The position numbers were made by a program, and so were the translations under genes. The notes beneath the pieces are model-generated. The model was not told where the DNA came from. It worked only from the letters and a program-made list of their open reading frames with translations, and ran no database searches. From assembly GCA_016779425.1 (NCBI GenBank), contig JADHNQ010000004.1, forward strand, positions 1 through 36,678: 36,678 bases of DNA. Direction: 5' to 3'. Positions 1 to 10,235 of this stretch are shown in pieces; position 1 is the first letter of the stretch, and each line of letters opens with the position of its first letter. The stretch is from Pseudomonadales bacterium. Lineage in GTDB: Bacteria; Pseudomonadota; Gammaproteobacteria; Pseudomonadales; Azotimanducaceae.

Positions 1-2
1 AG

Positions 3-188
3 CCGATTGAGCGTATGAGCTCGGCAAAATTCGTGGTCTCCGGCTCACTCGATGATCCCGAAGTGACGTTTACTGAACTCTTTAACAGGGACATCAAGGA
101 AGCTGATGTGGCCGGAGAACGGCTCTCGCCGGACTTGTTAAAAGAACAAGACGAAAGCGTTAGCGCTTCGCCTGGAGTCGCGCGCTAG
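3..188 (+). CDS. yhdP: C-terminal end of a YhdP/AsmA-like large envelope protein (5' truncated by the window)
   Basis: Open frame from base 3 reads PIERMSSAKFVVSGSLDDPEVTFTELFNRDIKEADVAGERLSPDLLKEQDESVSASPGVARA*. The '.GSLDDPEV' tail and the position directly upstream of tldD match yhdP context. Confidence 0.6.
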   Translation, partial: PIERMSSAKFVVSGSLDDPEVTFTELFNRDIKEADVAGERLSPDLLKEQDESVSASPGVAR

Positions 189-271
189 AGCTTTTTAGCG
201 ATCCGAGTTTGAGGGTTTCTGGGGGTACAAGAAGGCCCTGACCAGAGTGATTTGATCAAGGTAGTAAAAGA

Positions 272-1714
272 ATGAAAGACATGATCGCGCAGGTAGAACG
301 GCAGCTGCTGCAGGCAAAAGGATTGGGCTTAGACGATATCGAAAGCAGTTTAGAAATGTTGTTGGGGCGCGAGATCGACTACGGCGAAGTGTTTGTGCAA
401 AGCACGCGCGGTGAATCGTTTGCGCTGGAAGACGGCATCGTTAAGGAAGGGTCGTTTGGTGTGGAAGCCGGCATCGGTTTACGTGCACTCGCCGGGGAGC
501 GAACGGGTTTTGCCTACAGTGAAGACATTCGTCTGGACGGGTTAAAGCAGGCTGCTAAGGCGGCACGCTCAATTGCCAGAGCCGGTAGTGCTCGAAAAGC
601 TCCGGGTTTTAAGGCTGTCGAGGCTCTATCGCTTTACGCAGCCACGGACCCAATCAGCAGTTTGACCGACGAAGATAAGGTGCGATTACTGCGCCGTATC
701 GATCAAACTGCGCGAGCTCAAGACGATAAGGTCAAAGAAGTGACTGTGCGGATCGCAGGCAATCATGAATCCGTACTGGTCATGGCCAGCGACGGCACCT
801 TGGCGGCCGATATTCGTCCTCTGGTGCGACTCGATGTTTCGGTTATCGTGGAACACAACGGTCGTCGCGAGCGCGGCAACGCCGGGGGTGGCGGTCGTCG
901 TAGCCTGGAGTCGCTAACTCTCGGTGACTGGACCGAGGATCTTGCCAAGGAAGCTGTGCGCATGGCGCTGGTCAACTTAGAGGCGGTTGACGCTCCAGCA
1001 GGGCCTATGCCTGTCGTCCTTGGGCCTGGCTGGCCTGGCGTGTTACTCCATGAGGCCGTCGGGCATGGCCTAGAGGGAGACTTCAATCGTAAAGGTAGCT
1101 CTGCTTTTTCGAATCGAGTGGGTGAACAAGTCGCGTCACCACTGTGCACGGTAGTCGATGACGGCACCATGGAAGCACGCCGCGGCTCCCTGAGTATTGA
1201 CGATGAAGGAACGAAAACCCAGGTTACTACCTTGATCGAAAATGGTGTGCTTAAGGGTTATATGCAGGACAAACTCAACGCACGCTTGATGAACGTACCT
1301 GCTACAGGCAATGGTCGTCGCCAATCCTATGCACATGTGCCCATGCCTCGAATGACCAACACTTACATGCTGCCGGGTCATGATCTGCCTGAGGACATCA
1401 TCAAGTCTGTGAAGAATGGAATCTATGCAGTCAATTTTGGTGGAGGCTCGGTGGATATTACATCTGGTCGATTTGTGTTTTCTGCGACTGAGGCCTACCT
1501 CATTGAGGATGGCAGGGTAACGGCGCCAATTCGTGGAGCAACTTTAGTGGGTAGTGGCCCCGAGGTGATGACCCGTATTTCCATGGTGGGTAACGATCTA
1601 GATTTGGACGGTGGCGTGGGCGTTTGCGGGAAGGATGGTCAGTCGGTACCTGTAGGCGTCGGTCAACCAACACTCAAGGTCGACGAAATCGTTGTGGGAG
1701 GCACCGCTACTTGA
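272..1714 (+). CDS. tldD: Metalloprotease TldD
   Basis: 480 aa ORF with the HExxxH motif ([11 protein letters not shown]) and TldD-like N- and C-termini; pmbA lies nearby. Confidence 0.95.
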   Translation: MKDMIAQVERQLLQAKGLGLDDIESSLEMLLGREIDYGEVFVQSTRGESFALEDGIVKEGSFGVEAGIGLRALAGERTGFAYSEDIRLDGLKQAAKAARSIARAGSARKAPGFKAVEALSLYAATDPISSLTDEDKVRLLRRIDQTARAQDDKVKEVTVRIAGNHESVLVMASDGTLAADIRPLVRLDVSVIVEHNGRRERGNAGGGGRRSLESLTLGDWTEDLAKEAVRMALVNLEAVDAPAGPMPVVLGPGWPGVLLHEAVGHGLEGDFNRKGSSAFSNRVGEQVASPLCTVVDDGTMEARRGSLSIDDEGTKTQVTTLIENGVLKGYMQDKLNARLMNVPATGNGRRQSYAHVPMPRMTNTYMLPGHDLPEDIIKSVKNGIYAVNFGGGSVDITSGRFVFSATEAYLIEDGRVTAPIRGATLVGSGPEVMTRISMVGNDLDLDGGVGVCGKDGQSVPVGVGQPTLKVDEIVVGGTAT

Positions 1715-1721
1715 GCAAAGT

Positions 1722-2252
1722 CTATGATGCGTCGGAAGAGAAGTGCTCGTCGCTGTGGGCTGCAAGGGTGGAGCGTATGAATTTAAACAATACCCGCTGG
1801 GTCTGCCGGTGAGCATCAGTGGGTTCTTGCTCGGCGGCAGGTTTGTGTTTGTTTGCAGCGCCAACCAGTTGGCGCAACACTTGGCGCTCAACATTGGGGT
1901 ATTCGTCGATAAAGCCCGTGAGCGAATTGACATCCATGGTGAGCCGATCGCGCCACTGCTCGACTGTGTGAAAAAAGTGGCGGGCGGCAGCGGACTGACC
2001 GTCGAGGTCGGCCAGTTGTTGTTCAATCGCCTGGACGTCGATGCCGCGCATAAGTTTGCCAATGTACTGCATTTGCCGTCTGCCACCTTCGCGACTGTTG
2101 ATCCCGGCATGCACATCGATAGCCTTGCGCAGGGCATCAGGAAGCTGCAGACGCGCTCGGGTATCGGGTTTTAACTGGGTCAGTTTTAGACCAATTTTTT
2201 GTAGGCGCTCGGCTTCTCGTTTAAGCGCGGATTTAGAGAGCTCATCAGGCAT
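1722..2252 (-). CDS. darP: Ribosome biogenesis factor DarP/YjgA (DUF615)
   Basis: 176 aa ORF, MPDELSKSALKREAERLQKIGLKLTQL..., typical DUF615; located between tldD and pmbA on the opposite strand. Confidence 0.92.
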   Translation of the reverse strand: MPDELSKSALKREAERLQKIGLKLTQLKPDTRARLQLPDALRKAIDVHAGINSREGGRRQMQYIGKLMRGIDVQAIEQQLADLDGQSAAARHFFHTVEQWRDRLTMDVNSLTGFIDEYPNVERQVLRQLVGAANKHKPAAEQEPTDAHRQTQRVLFKFIRSTLAAHSDEHFSSDAS

Positions 2253-2278
2253 AAGTGTGATTACGAGGAAGTAAGTCG

Positions 2279-3610
2279 TTGGATTTTATAGAGCATCAGC
2301 AAGAGTTGACCACCTTAGTCGACAACATTCTCAGCGAGGCGAAGCGCCAAGGTGCAGATCAGGCCGAAGTGTCCGCCAGCATGGAGCGAGGACTGGGCGT
2401 TAGCGTACGTAAAGGCGAACTGGAAAATCTTGAGTTTAATCAGGATCGCGGCTTTGGTGTCACACTTTACGTTGGCAAGCGAAAGGGCTCGGCGAGTACC
2501 ACGGACAGCAGTCCAGACGCCATTCGCGAGACTGTGGCCGCCGCCAAGGGTATCGCGAGTCATACTGAAGAGGATCCCTTTAGTGGTCTGGCTGAAGCCT
2601 CACTCATGCCCACACAGAGGGTTGATTTGGATTTGTATCATCCTTGGGATATCGAGCCTGAGCAGGCAACTGCCATGGCCGTCGAGTGTGAGGCCGCTGG
2701 TTTGGCGGTCGATAAGAAGCTGACCAATTCCGATGGAGCTCAGATCAGTTCCCAGCAGGCGCTGCGCGTGTATGGCAATAGCCATGGGTTTATAGGCGCC
2801 TACCCAAGCACACGTCACAGCATGAGTTGCGTGTTGATTGGCGAAGACAACGAAGGTATGCAGCGAGACTATTGGTATAGCCTTTCGCGTCGCTGGCAGG
2901 AGTTAGAGTCCGCAGTAGACATCGGCGTTAAAGCCGGCGAGAGAACCGTGCAGCGTCTGTCGCCCCAGAAAGCCCCTACAGGCAAATACCCGGTTGTTTT
3001 GGCGCCAAATCTAGCGGCAGGTTTGATAGGGCATTTGAATGGCGCTATCAGCGGCGGGTCGCAATATCGTAAAGCCTCGTTTTTGCTTGATGCTCTAGGC
3101 CAGCAGGTGCTCCCGACTTGGTTGTCCCTAAGAGAGGAGTCCCAAATGGCGGGTGGTTTAGCAAGCGCTTACTTCGATGGGGACGGCGTTGCTACAAGAA
3201 ATAACGTCTTCGTCGAAAGCGGGAATCTGGCAAGCTATATTTTGTCGTCCTACTCGGCGCGCAAACTTGGGCTGGCGACGACGGGTAATGCGGGCGGTGT
3301 TCATAATTTGCATCTTGATGCGCCTATGCAGCCTCTTCCAGCGCTGCTCGCTCAGATGGGTAACGGTTTTTTCATCACGGAACTGATGGGACAGGGAGTT
3401 AATGGCGTAACCGGTGATTATTCGCGCGGTGCGTCGGGATACTGGGTGGAAAATGGCGAGATTGTCCACCCCGTTGCAGAATTTACGCTGGCCGGGAACT
3501 TGAAGGATATGTTGCTGAACATCGTCGCCTTGGCTGACGACATTGATGTGCGAAGCAGTATCCGTTCGCCCAGTATGCTGCTTGACTCTATGACGGTAGC
3601 AGGGCAATAG
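2279..3610 (+). CDS. pmbA: Metalloprotease TldE/PmbA, TTG start
   Basis: 443 aa ORF with PmbA features ([60 protein letters not shown]-like C-terminus). GAGGAA Shine-Dalgarno at about 2265 upstream of the TTG. Confidence 0.95.
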   Translation: [443 protein letters not shown]

Positions 3611-3650
3611 GCTGCTCTGCAGAGGCAAGTTTAGGCGAAACCGTTCAGGG

Positions 3651-4991
3651 CTACAGATATACCCAGCTGGCAAGACCCAAAAAGATGAAAAACCCGGAGA
3701 CGTCGGTAATGGTTGTTAGGACGACGCCGCCGGCAATTGCTGGATCGATATTCATACGGCGCAGCAGGGTAGGCAACAAACTTCCCGTAACCGCTGCTAT
3801 CAAGATGGTGGCCATCATCGCCGCAGCGATTATCCAACCGAGTTTTGGATCGTCAAAAAAGTAGACAGCGCCAACTGCGACGACGGTAGCCCAAAGCAAC
3901 CCGTTCAACGCCGCAACGACAAATTCCCGGTTGAGCATCCAAAGTAAATTGCCGCGACCGAGTTGGCCGGTGGCTTGTCCCCGAATCACCAAGGTCAGGG
4001 TTTGCGTGCCAGCAATACCACCCATGCTCGCCACTACCGGCATCAGCACAGCGAGGGCGACTACCTTGACAATGGTCTCCTCGAACAAGTGAATTACCGC
4101 CGCAGCCATGACTGCTGTGATGAGATTGATGCCAAGCCAGACAGCACGCCGTCGAACAGATCGACGCACAGGTGCAAATGTGTCTTCATCTACTAACAGG
4201 CCAGCAGGCGCGAGCACTGCTTCTTCTGCGTCTTCGATGATAACGTCGACCACGTCATCAATGGTGATGCGTCCCACCAAATGTCCCGCATCGTCAACCA
4301 CAGGCGCGGAAATAAGATCGCGCTCCGAGAACAACCGAGCAACTTCGGTATCTGACTCTGCTACGTGGATTGGCGGCTCCTCACTGTTCATGATTTCGCG
4401 AACAGTCACCGAGGGGGCTGCGGTCAGCAGCTTGGTGATGGGTAGCACGCCGAGGTACTCATCTCGACTATTGACGACGATAAGGGCGTCGGTTGTCGCC
4501 GGTAGCTCTCGTCGCAAGCGGAGGTATCTGAGTACCAGTTCTGCCACGTGGCGCGGCCTTACGGTGATGGTGTCGGTGTTCATCAGACCGCCGGCGCTAT
4601 CTTCTGGGTAGGAAAGTACAGACTCTACGCGGGCCCGATCACGGCTATCGAGGCTCTCTAGAACCTGATCAGTGATTGTTTCGGGCAGCTGCTGCAATAT
4701 ATCTGCAAAGTCGTCGGTGTCTAACTCCTCCGCAATCGCCACGAGTTGAGCGGTATCCATCGTTTCGAGGAATTGTCCGCGTACATCATCATGCAGGTGC
4801 TGCAGGCTCTGATTGCGTACATCCTCATCGATCAGCCCCCAGATAATATGTCGAGTTTCCGGCAAGTTGGCTTCGAGCACGCCGGCAATCTCACTGGGGC
4901 GAAGTGAAGCAAGAAGGATCTTTATATCTGCCGTACTGCCGCGACTGATGCCTTCAAGAACCGATTCGAAGTGCTGCTGATCTGTGCTCAT
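3651..4991 (-). CDS. mgtE: Magnesium transporter MgtE
   Basis: 446 aa ORF: N-terminal MgtE domain, tandem CBS domains, C-terminal membrane domain (MPVVASMGGIAGTQTLTLVIRG). Confidence 0.95.
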   Translation of the reverse strand: MSTDQQHFESVLEGISRGSTADIKILLASLRPSEIAGVLEANLPETRHIIWGLIDEDVRNQSLQHLHDDVRGQFLETMDTAQLVAIAEELDTDDFADILQQLPETITDQVLESLDSRDRARVESVLSYPEDSAGGLMNTDTITVRPRHVAELVLRYLRLRRELPATTDALIVVNSRDEYLGVLPITKLLTAAPSVTVREIMNSEEPPIHVAESDTEVARLFSERDLISAPVVDDAGHLVGRITIDDVVDVIIEDAEEAVLAPAGLLVDEDTFAPVRRSVRRRAVWLGINLITAVMAAAVIHLFEETIVKVVALAVLMPVVASMGGIAGTQTLTLVIRGQATGQLGRGNLLWMLNREFVVAALNGLLWATVVAVGAVYFFDDPKLGWIIAAAMMATILIAAVTGSLLPTLLRRMNIDPAIAGGVVLTTITDVSGFFIFLGLASWVYL

Positions 4992-5266
4992 GGCGAGTTC
5001 AGCTCATCAAAACCAGCGTTGATCAGTTCCGTGAGGGCATCGAAAGCGGCATCCTCGTCTTGGCCATCGACACTAAGAATAACTTTGCTATCGACTGGAG
5101 CTCCTAAAAGCAGGAGGCTCATAATTCTCTTGGCATCGGCTTCCACGCCAGCGCCATTGGTCAGCGTAATTTTGGCTGCGAAATTCTTGGCGACATCAAC
5201 CACCTTCGATGCGGCTCTGGCGTGGAGCCCCAACGGATTCACAATGGTGAGAGTGGTTTTTCGCAT
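4988..5266 (-). CDS. ptsO: HPr-like phosphocarrier NPr (PTS-Ntr)
   Basis: 92 aa ORF with the phospho-histidine motif GLHARAASK; next to rapZ and ptsN; stop overlaps the mgtE start. Confidence 0.93.
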   Translation of the reverse strand: MRKTTLTIVNPLGLHARAASKVVDVAKNFAAKITLTNGAGVEADAKRIMSLLLLGAPVDSKVILSVDGQDEDAAFDALTELINAGFDELNSP

Positions 5267-5336
5267 GGTGGTTTTGCTTTTTTGCCGGATGCTTTACAGC
5301 GATTTGCCAAGAGCGAGGGTATATTGGCATTACAGG

Positions 5337-6194
5337 TCAGGTTCTATCCAGTTCTCGATGCCGCACCAATACTTGGTCTAGCTGGGACCCGAAATGCTGG
5401 GCCAGCCGCTCTGCCATATAGACGCTTCGATGTTGTCCCCCAGTGCAGCCAATACCTACGGTCACATACACTCGATCATTGTCGGCAAAGCGAGGGATCC
5501 ATTTTTGCAGGTAATCGGCGATATCCTGAAACATCTCGTTGACCAGGTCCTGGGACTGCAAATAACCGACAACCTCTTCATGACGTCCCGTTAACGGCCG
5601 CAGTGCTGGCTGCCAGTGGGGGTTTGGCAAGCAGCGCAAGTCGAAAACAAAGTCCGTATCGACCGGAATGCCGTGTTTGAAGCCAAACGATCGAAACAAC
5701 AGGCTGACGGATGTGCCGCTATTCTCAATGATTCGGTGGACGATTTGCTCGCTTAGGCTTTTGCTTGAAATTCTCGTCGTATCGATGGTGAGGTTCGCCA
5801 AGTCCGCCACGCTGGAGAGTATGCTCGCTTCCTTATCGATTGCTTCGCGTAGGTCGACGTTCTCATTCGTGAGCGGATGGCGTCGACGTGTCTCACTAAA
5901 CCGCTTCACCAAGGTGGGACTGAGGGCATCGAGATAGAGAATTTCGGCATCGATGCCCGACCCTCTCAGCTGCAGAAGTAGCTCTGGGAATTGCTCCAAC
6001 CCCGGACTTCGTGCATCGATACATACCGCGATCTTCGATACTTCGCCGTGTGCAAGATTTGCATAACTGCGCATCAGCTCTTGCAGCAAACCAACGGGTA
6101 GATTGTCAACGCAGTGATAGCCGGCATCCTCTAAGGTTCGCAAGGCGGTAGACTTACCCGAGCCAGAGCGCCCACTGACGATGATTAATTTCAT
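5337..6194 (-). CDS. rapZ: RNase adapter protein RapZ (Walker A NTPase)
   Basis: 285 aa, MKLIIVSGRSGSGKSTALRTLEDAGYHCVDNLPVGLL... and GCTGGQHRSVYMAERL. Confidence 0.97.
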   Translation of the reverse strand: MKLIIVSGRSGSGKSTALRTLEDAGYHCVDNLPVGLLQELMRSYANLAHGEVSKIAVCIDARSPGLEQFPELLLQLRGSGIDAEILYLDALSPTLVKRFSETRRRHPLTNENVDLREAIDKEASILSSVADLANLTIDTTRISSKSLSEQIVHRIIENSGTSVSLLFRSFGFKHGIPVDTDFVFDLRCLPNPHWQPALRPLTGRHEEVVGYLQSQDLVNEMFQDIADYLQKWIPRFADNDRVYVTVGIGCTGGQHRSVYMAERLAQHFGSQLDQVLVRHRELDRT

Positions 6195-6700
6195 GCAGAT
6201 TTACGATTAAGACTAGCCGCAGAGAGCCCCTCGTCGATGCGCTTTAGCTCAGCAAAAAGCGATGCGTTGCAATGAGCACCGCGCAAATCAGCTAGGTGAC
6301 TGGCATCCGAAAATAGTTGGGCCAGGCGCTGTAAGGCATCGATATGCGCCTTTTTCTCCTCTTTTGGCACGAGTAACACGAACACAAGGTCGACGGGCTT
6401 TTCGTCCGGGGCCTCGTACTCTATGGGTTCAGCCAATGTATAGAATGCTCCGGAAATGCGCTCACAGCTTACTCTGCAATGAGGAATGGCAACCCCATCT
6501 CCTAGGGCGGTACTACCCAAACGCTCGCGCTCTACTAAGGCATCATAAATCTCGTCGACCGCTTCTTCTTTGTCAACGGCAGCTGTGTCAACCGAGGCCT
6601 CAGCAATAATCTGGAACAAACGCTTCCTGCTGCCCGCGTCCACGTCATACTGCACAGAATCCGGCGTCACCAACTCGGTGATTGTTAATACGTCGCTCAT
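6191..6700 (-). CDS. ptsN: PTS IIA-like nitrogen regulatory protein PtsN
   Basis: 169 aa; EIIA-Ntr motifs 'LGDGVAIPHCR' and 'VDLVFVLLVP'; overlaps the rapZ start. Confidence 0.95.
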   Translation of the reverse strand: MSDVLTITELVTPDSVQYDVDAGSRKRLFQIIAEASVDTAAVDKEEAVDEIYDALVERERLGSTALGDGVAIPHCRVSCERISGAFYTLAEPIEYEAPDEKPVDLVFVLLVPKEEKKAHIDALQRLAQLFSDASHLADLRGAHCNASLFAELKRIDEGLSAASLNRKSA

Positions 6701-6777
6701 ATCGACCTGATCTTCGATCCGTTATTGAAAGATTGGGTGCGCCGAATTAAGTAACCCTGCAGCGAAACATTGAGCTG

Positions 6778-7101
6778 TCAGTCGTGCCGCGGAGTCCTGT
6801 GATGGCTGCCGTTTTGTCTTGCGACGTTTTTTTCTTTGTGTTTAAGCAGCTGCCGGTCGATTTTATCGGCCAGTAAATCGATGGCTGCGTACATATCTTC
6901 GGCGTCCGCATTGGCAAACAATTCAGCCCCAGGCACGTGAGCGGTAGCTTCTGCCTGATGGCTGTGTTTTTCAATATTTAATACCACGTGCATGTGGGTA
7001 ATTTCGTTGCTACGGCGTTCAAGTTTGCTCATTTTGCCTCGAACGTGCCGCTGTAATGCGTCGGTAAGGTCGATTTGGTGGCCGGTAATGTCGAGTTGCA
7101 T
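6778..7101 (-). CDS. hpf: Short-form ribosome hibernation promoting factor
   Basis: Within the 6778..7170 ORF the conserved start is MQLDITGHQIDLTDALQRHV (M24, base 7101). Short HPF followed by ptsN. Confidence 0.93.
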   Translation of the reverse strand: MQLDITGHQIDLTDALQRHVRGKMSKLERRSNEITHMHVVLNIEKHSHQAEATAHVPGAELFANADAEDMYAAIDLLADKIDRQLLKHKEKNVARQNGSHHRTPRHD

Positions 7102-7171
7102 AGACTGCTCCCAGTGATCTTGTGAATACGAGGAAGGGCAAACCATCATCGACGCAGGTCGGGAGTGCAAG

Positions 7172-8812
7172 TCAAACCAACTGTTTTCTTTCGTTTGATG
7201 GAGGAATTGAGAGCGATTCCCGGTATTTGGCGACTGTTCGACGCGCGACGTTGATGTTCTGCTCCGCCAGTATTGCCGCGATTTTGCTGTCGCTCAACGG
7301 TTTGCGAGGGTTCTCATCCGCGGTAACCTGTTTGATTAACGCACGTATCGCTGTACTGGATACTTCCCCTCCGGTCGATGTTCCCACATGGGAGGAAAAG
7401 AAGTACTTCAGCTCGAACAGTCCTTGAGGAGTGGCCAGGTATTTTCGATTGGTTACGCGAGAGATGGTCGATTCGTGTAGATCAACTTGCTCGGCAATAT
7501 CCGCCAGGATTAGGGGCTTCATGGCCATGGGGCCGTGCTCCAAAAATCCTTGCTGTACCTCAACAATTTTCGTCGCCACCTTCAGCAGCGTGTCGTGACG
7601 GGTTTGCAAACTTTTAAGAAACCACTTCGCCTCCTGCAGATTGTCGCGCAGGTAGTCCTTGTCAGGCCCTGCGGGTACATTCTTTATGAGACTAGCGTAG
7701 GTGTTGTTAATACGAACCTTCGGCAGAGTTTCAGGATTCAGCTCCACTAGCCATCGGCCCTGGTCTTTTCGGACCAACACATCGGGGACTTCGTAGTCCG
7801 CGGTTCCCTCGAATACGCTTGATCCGGGTCGCGGCTGCAATGTACGAATCAGTGCAACTACCTGACTTAGCTCCGATTCTGACAAATGCGTCTGCCGCAC
7901 GAGGGTCGCGAAATCTTTATTGCCCAAAACATGTAGATGCATGGTAACCAGGTCTTTAGCTTCTTTTAGCCAAGGGGTGGTGTCGTCGAGTTGCTCAAGC
8001 TGTAGCAGCAAACATTCCTGTAGATCTCGTGCACCAACGCCAATGGGATCGAACTGCTGAATACGGCGCAAAATCTCCTCAACCTCTTCCAATGCAGGAG
8101 GTAACTCGTTGCCCTCGTGATTGCGAGCTAGGGTTTCACAGATTTCTTCGAGGGTGGTACCGAGTAGTCCGTCGTCGGTAATCTCGTCGATTATCGCCAT
8201 GGCGATCATTCGGTCTGATGTCGCCATGGGGGTGAGGTTTAGCTGCCATAGCAAATGGCTTTCGAGTGTTTCTTCGGCACTGTCGTTAGAGCCAACGTCG
8301 TAATCGTTTTCGCCAGCCGCGCCGCTCGGTGCTTGGGGGTAGACGTCGTCCCAATTCGAATCTACTGGAATTTCATCGGTCAAAGGTGCCTGAAGTTGAT
8401 CGCTGACATCAGACTCTCTAGGACCGTCGATAGCAGTATCCACGGTATCGGTTGAGACCATCTCCTCGCCATAATCGCTGGAAGGTGCCTCCAGACCAAT
8501 ATCGGCAAAGTCATCTAGGTAGTCATTGTCTTGGTCAGAAGGGTTCGTTGACGATTCCGAATAGTCGTCCCCGGCTACATCACCTGGCGGTGCGTCCGGG
8601 CCATCGTTTGATCGCTCTGAAACCTCCTGAGAATCGCCATCGCTATCACCCGCGAAATCATCTTCGACTTCCAGTAAAGGATTGGCGTCAAGGTTGTCTT
8701 GAACCTCCTGCTCAAGCTCAAGTGCGCTGAGTTGCAATAGGCGTATTGCCTGCTGCAGTTGCGGGGTCATCTTGAGCTGTTGCCCGAGCTTGAGAGACAG
8801 GCTTTGTTTCAT
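7172..8812 (-). CDS. rpoN: RNA polymerase sigma-54 factor
   Basis: 546 aa; N-terminal KQSLSLKLGQQLKMTPQLQQAIRLLQLS and C-terminal RpoN box ARRTVAKYRESLSIP. Confidence 0.98.
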   Translation of the reverse strand: MKQSLSLKLGQQLKMTPQLQQAIRLLQLSALELEQEVQDNLDANPLLEVEDDFAGDSDGDSQEVSERSNDGPDAPPGDVAGDDYSESSTNPSDQDNDYLDDFADIGLEAPSSDYGEEMVSTDTVDTAIDGPRESDVSDQLQAPLTDEIPVDSNWDDVYPQAPSGAAGENDYDVGSNDSAEETLESHLLWQLNLTPMATSDRMIAMAIIDEITDDGLLGTTLEEICETLARNHEGNELPPALEEVEEILRRIQQFDPIGVGARDLQECLLLQLEQLDDTTPWLKEAKDLVTMHLHVLGNKDFATLVRQTHLSESELSQVVALIRTLQPRPGSSVFEGTADYEVPDVLVRKDQGRWLVELNPETLPKVRINNTYASLIKNVPAGPDKDYLRDNLQEAKWFLKSLQTRHDTLLKVATKIVEVQQGFLEHGPMAMKPLILADIAEQVDLHESTISRVTNRKYLATPQGLFELKYFFSSHVGTSTGGEVSSTAIRALIKQVTADENPRKPLSDSKIAAILAEQNINVARRTVAKYRESLSIPPSNERKQLV

Positions 8813-8954
8813 GGAGATTGCTTAATGGCCCCATAGGGAGGGGCGTGCCGCTTTATTCGAATTAATGCGTTTACGTTAACCATCATGCCGAGCGAGCAGT
8901 GAGTGCATGCGGGCATCGAAGAATCACGCAACGGTGGCCTCTGTCAGAGGAAGG

Positions 8955-9674
8955 TTAAGCAAATTCCTTGCCAAGATAAACATTTTGCACGGTTTCATTC
9001 GCCAATATCTTTGCAGGTTCGCCGTCGGCAATGACGTGTCCCTGGTGCACGACATAGGCACGATGACAGATATCTAGCGTTTCGCGCACATTGTGGTCGG
9101 TAATCAGGACGCCAATGCCCCGGTGGGCCAGTCCCTGAATCTCGTTCTTTATGTCCGTAACCGAGATGGGGTCAACGCCGGCAAAGGGTTCGTCCAAGAG
9201 GATATATTTGGGGTCTGTGGCGAGTGCCCGTGCAATTTCTAGACGCCGTCGCTCTCCTCCGCTCAGGCTTTGCCCCAAACTCCTTCGAACATCGGTCAAT
9301 CCAAATTCTTCCAGCAAAGAAGCCAACCTCGTAGCGCGCGCTGGTGCATCTAGCTGTGGGTTGAGCTCTAGCATGGCCATCAGATTGGCCTCGGTGGTCA
9401 AGGTGCGAAACACGCTGGCCTCTTGGGGTAGGTAACCTAAACCAGAGGCAGCACGCTGATGCATCGCCGCATGAGTCAGTTCTGTTTCATCAATGAAGAC
9501 CTGACCGGAATCTGCGCGCACGAGACCAACAATGGTATAGAAGCAGGTGGTTTTGCCTGCGCCATTGGGGCCCAGCAAACCCACAATTTCGCCGAGTTCA
9601 ACGTGCAGCGAAATGTCTTCAACAACCGAAATGCCGCTGTAGCTTTTTCTTAAGGCAGTAGCGCGAAGCGTCAT
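8955..9674 (-). CDS. lptB: LPS export ABC transporter ATPase LptB
   Basis: 239 aa ABC ATPase: [12 protein letters not shown] Walker [16 protein letters not shown] signature; next to lptA and lptC. Confidence 0.97.
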   Translation of the reverse strand: MTLRATALRKSYSGISVVEDISLHVELGEIVGLLGPNGAGKTTCFYTIVGLVRADSGQVFIDETELTHAAMHQRAASGLGYLPQEASVFRTLTTEANLMAMLELNPQLDAPARATRLASLLEEFGLTDVRRSLGQSLSGGERRRLEIARALATDPKYILLDEPFAGVDPISVTDIKNEIQGLAHRGIGVLITDHNVRETLDICHRAYVVHQGHVIADGEPAKILANETVQNVYLGKEFA

Positions 9675-10225
9675 GGCTCTTCGGAGGATCGTTGGGTGCT
9701 GTTTGTGGGCACCCTTAACTGCATACGAACACGCTCTTGCGAGGCATTGGGGCTGCCTGCATCTAGTTGGCCAAGGGTAAGGTCGTAGCGAATCAATGCG
9801 CTGCTCACCTCGTTGCCATCCTGCTTTAGCGAAGCGCTACCGGAAAGCTCTAACAGACTGGAGTCTGGCAAGAACACAATAGTATTTGCAGCCGCGGTAG
9901 TGTCCCGCGCAGTCGCGTGTCGTTTCTGCCAGAAGGTCGCAGGGGCGCCATTGGTTGTAATGCGCTCTATGCGATCTGCATTCATCTCCACGAGTACACG
10001 ATCACCGACAATGCGCATGCCATCCATGAAGGCAACAACGTTGCCGACGTATTCAATGGTGTTTTGCTCCTGGAGAAAAACCGCGCTGTCTCCCTCAATG
10101 GTTAATTGGGACGCGGATGCGTCCTGGGTACTTTCAGCGCGAGCTGCCGATCCCAGAAACACGAGACAGCCAAGCCATACGGCTCGACTGCTTATGCGGA
10201 TTCTTCTACGTAGCATCAACGCCAA
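9671..10225 (-). CDS. lptA: LPS transport periplasmic protein LptA
   Basis: 184 aa with signal peptide and OstA/LptA-like repeat sequence ([35 protein letters not shown]); overlaps lptB. Confidence 0.92.
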   Translation of the reverse strand: MALMLRRRIRISSRAVWLGCLVFLGSAARAESTQDASASQLTIEGDSAVFLQEQNTIEYVGNVVAFMDGMRIVGDRVLVEMNADRIERITTNGAPATFWQKRHATARDTTAAANTIVFLPDSSLLELSGSASLKQDGNEVSSALIRYDLTLGQLDAGSPNASQERVRMQLRVPTNSTQRSSEEP

Positions 10226-10235
10226 ACCTCCTAGT

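Noticed and set aside
763-1381. Minus-strand ORFs of 135 and 81 aa inside tldD
   Set aside because: Antisense to a well-supported gene, no recognisable domain; typical shadow ORFs. The same applies to most short ORFs listed opposite known genes.
1598-2174. ORFs 1598..2137 (-), 1624..1812 (+) and 1743..2174 (+) around darP
   Set aside because: They overlap darP in other frames or on the opposite strand and lack any recognisable protein signature. The darP translation is clearly the real one.
272-3610. tldD/pmbA as part of a RiPP (microcin B17-like) biosynthetic system
   Set aside because: TldD/E can mature modified peptides, but no precursor peptide, YcaO or other modifying enzyme is present. 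The genes are in their ordinary housekeeping context.
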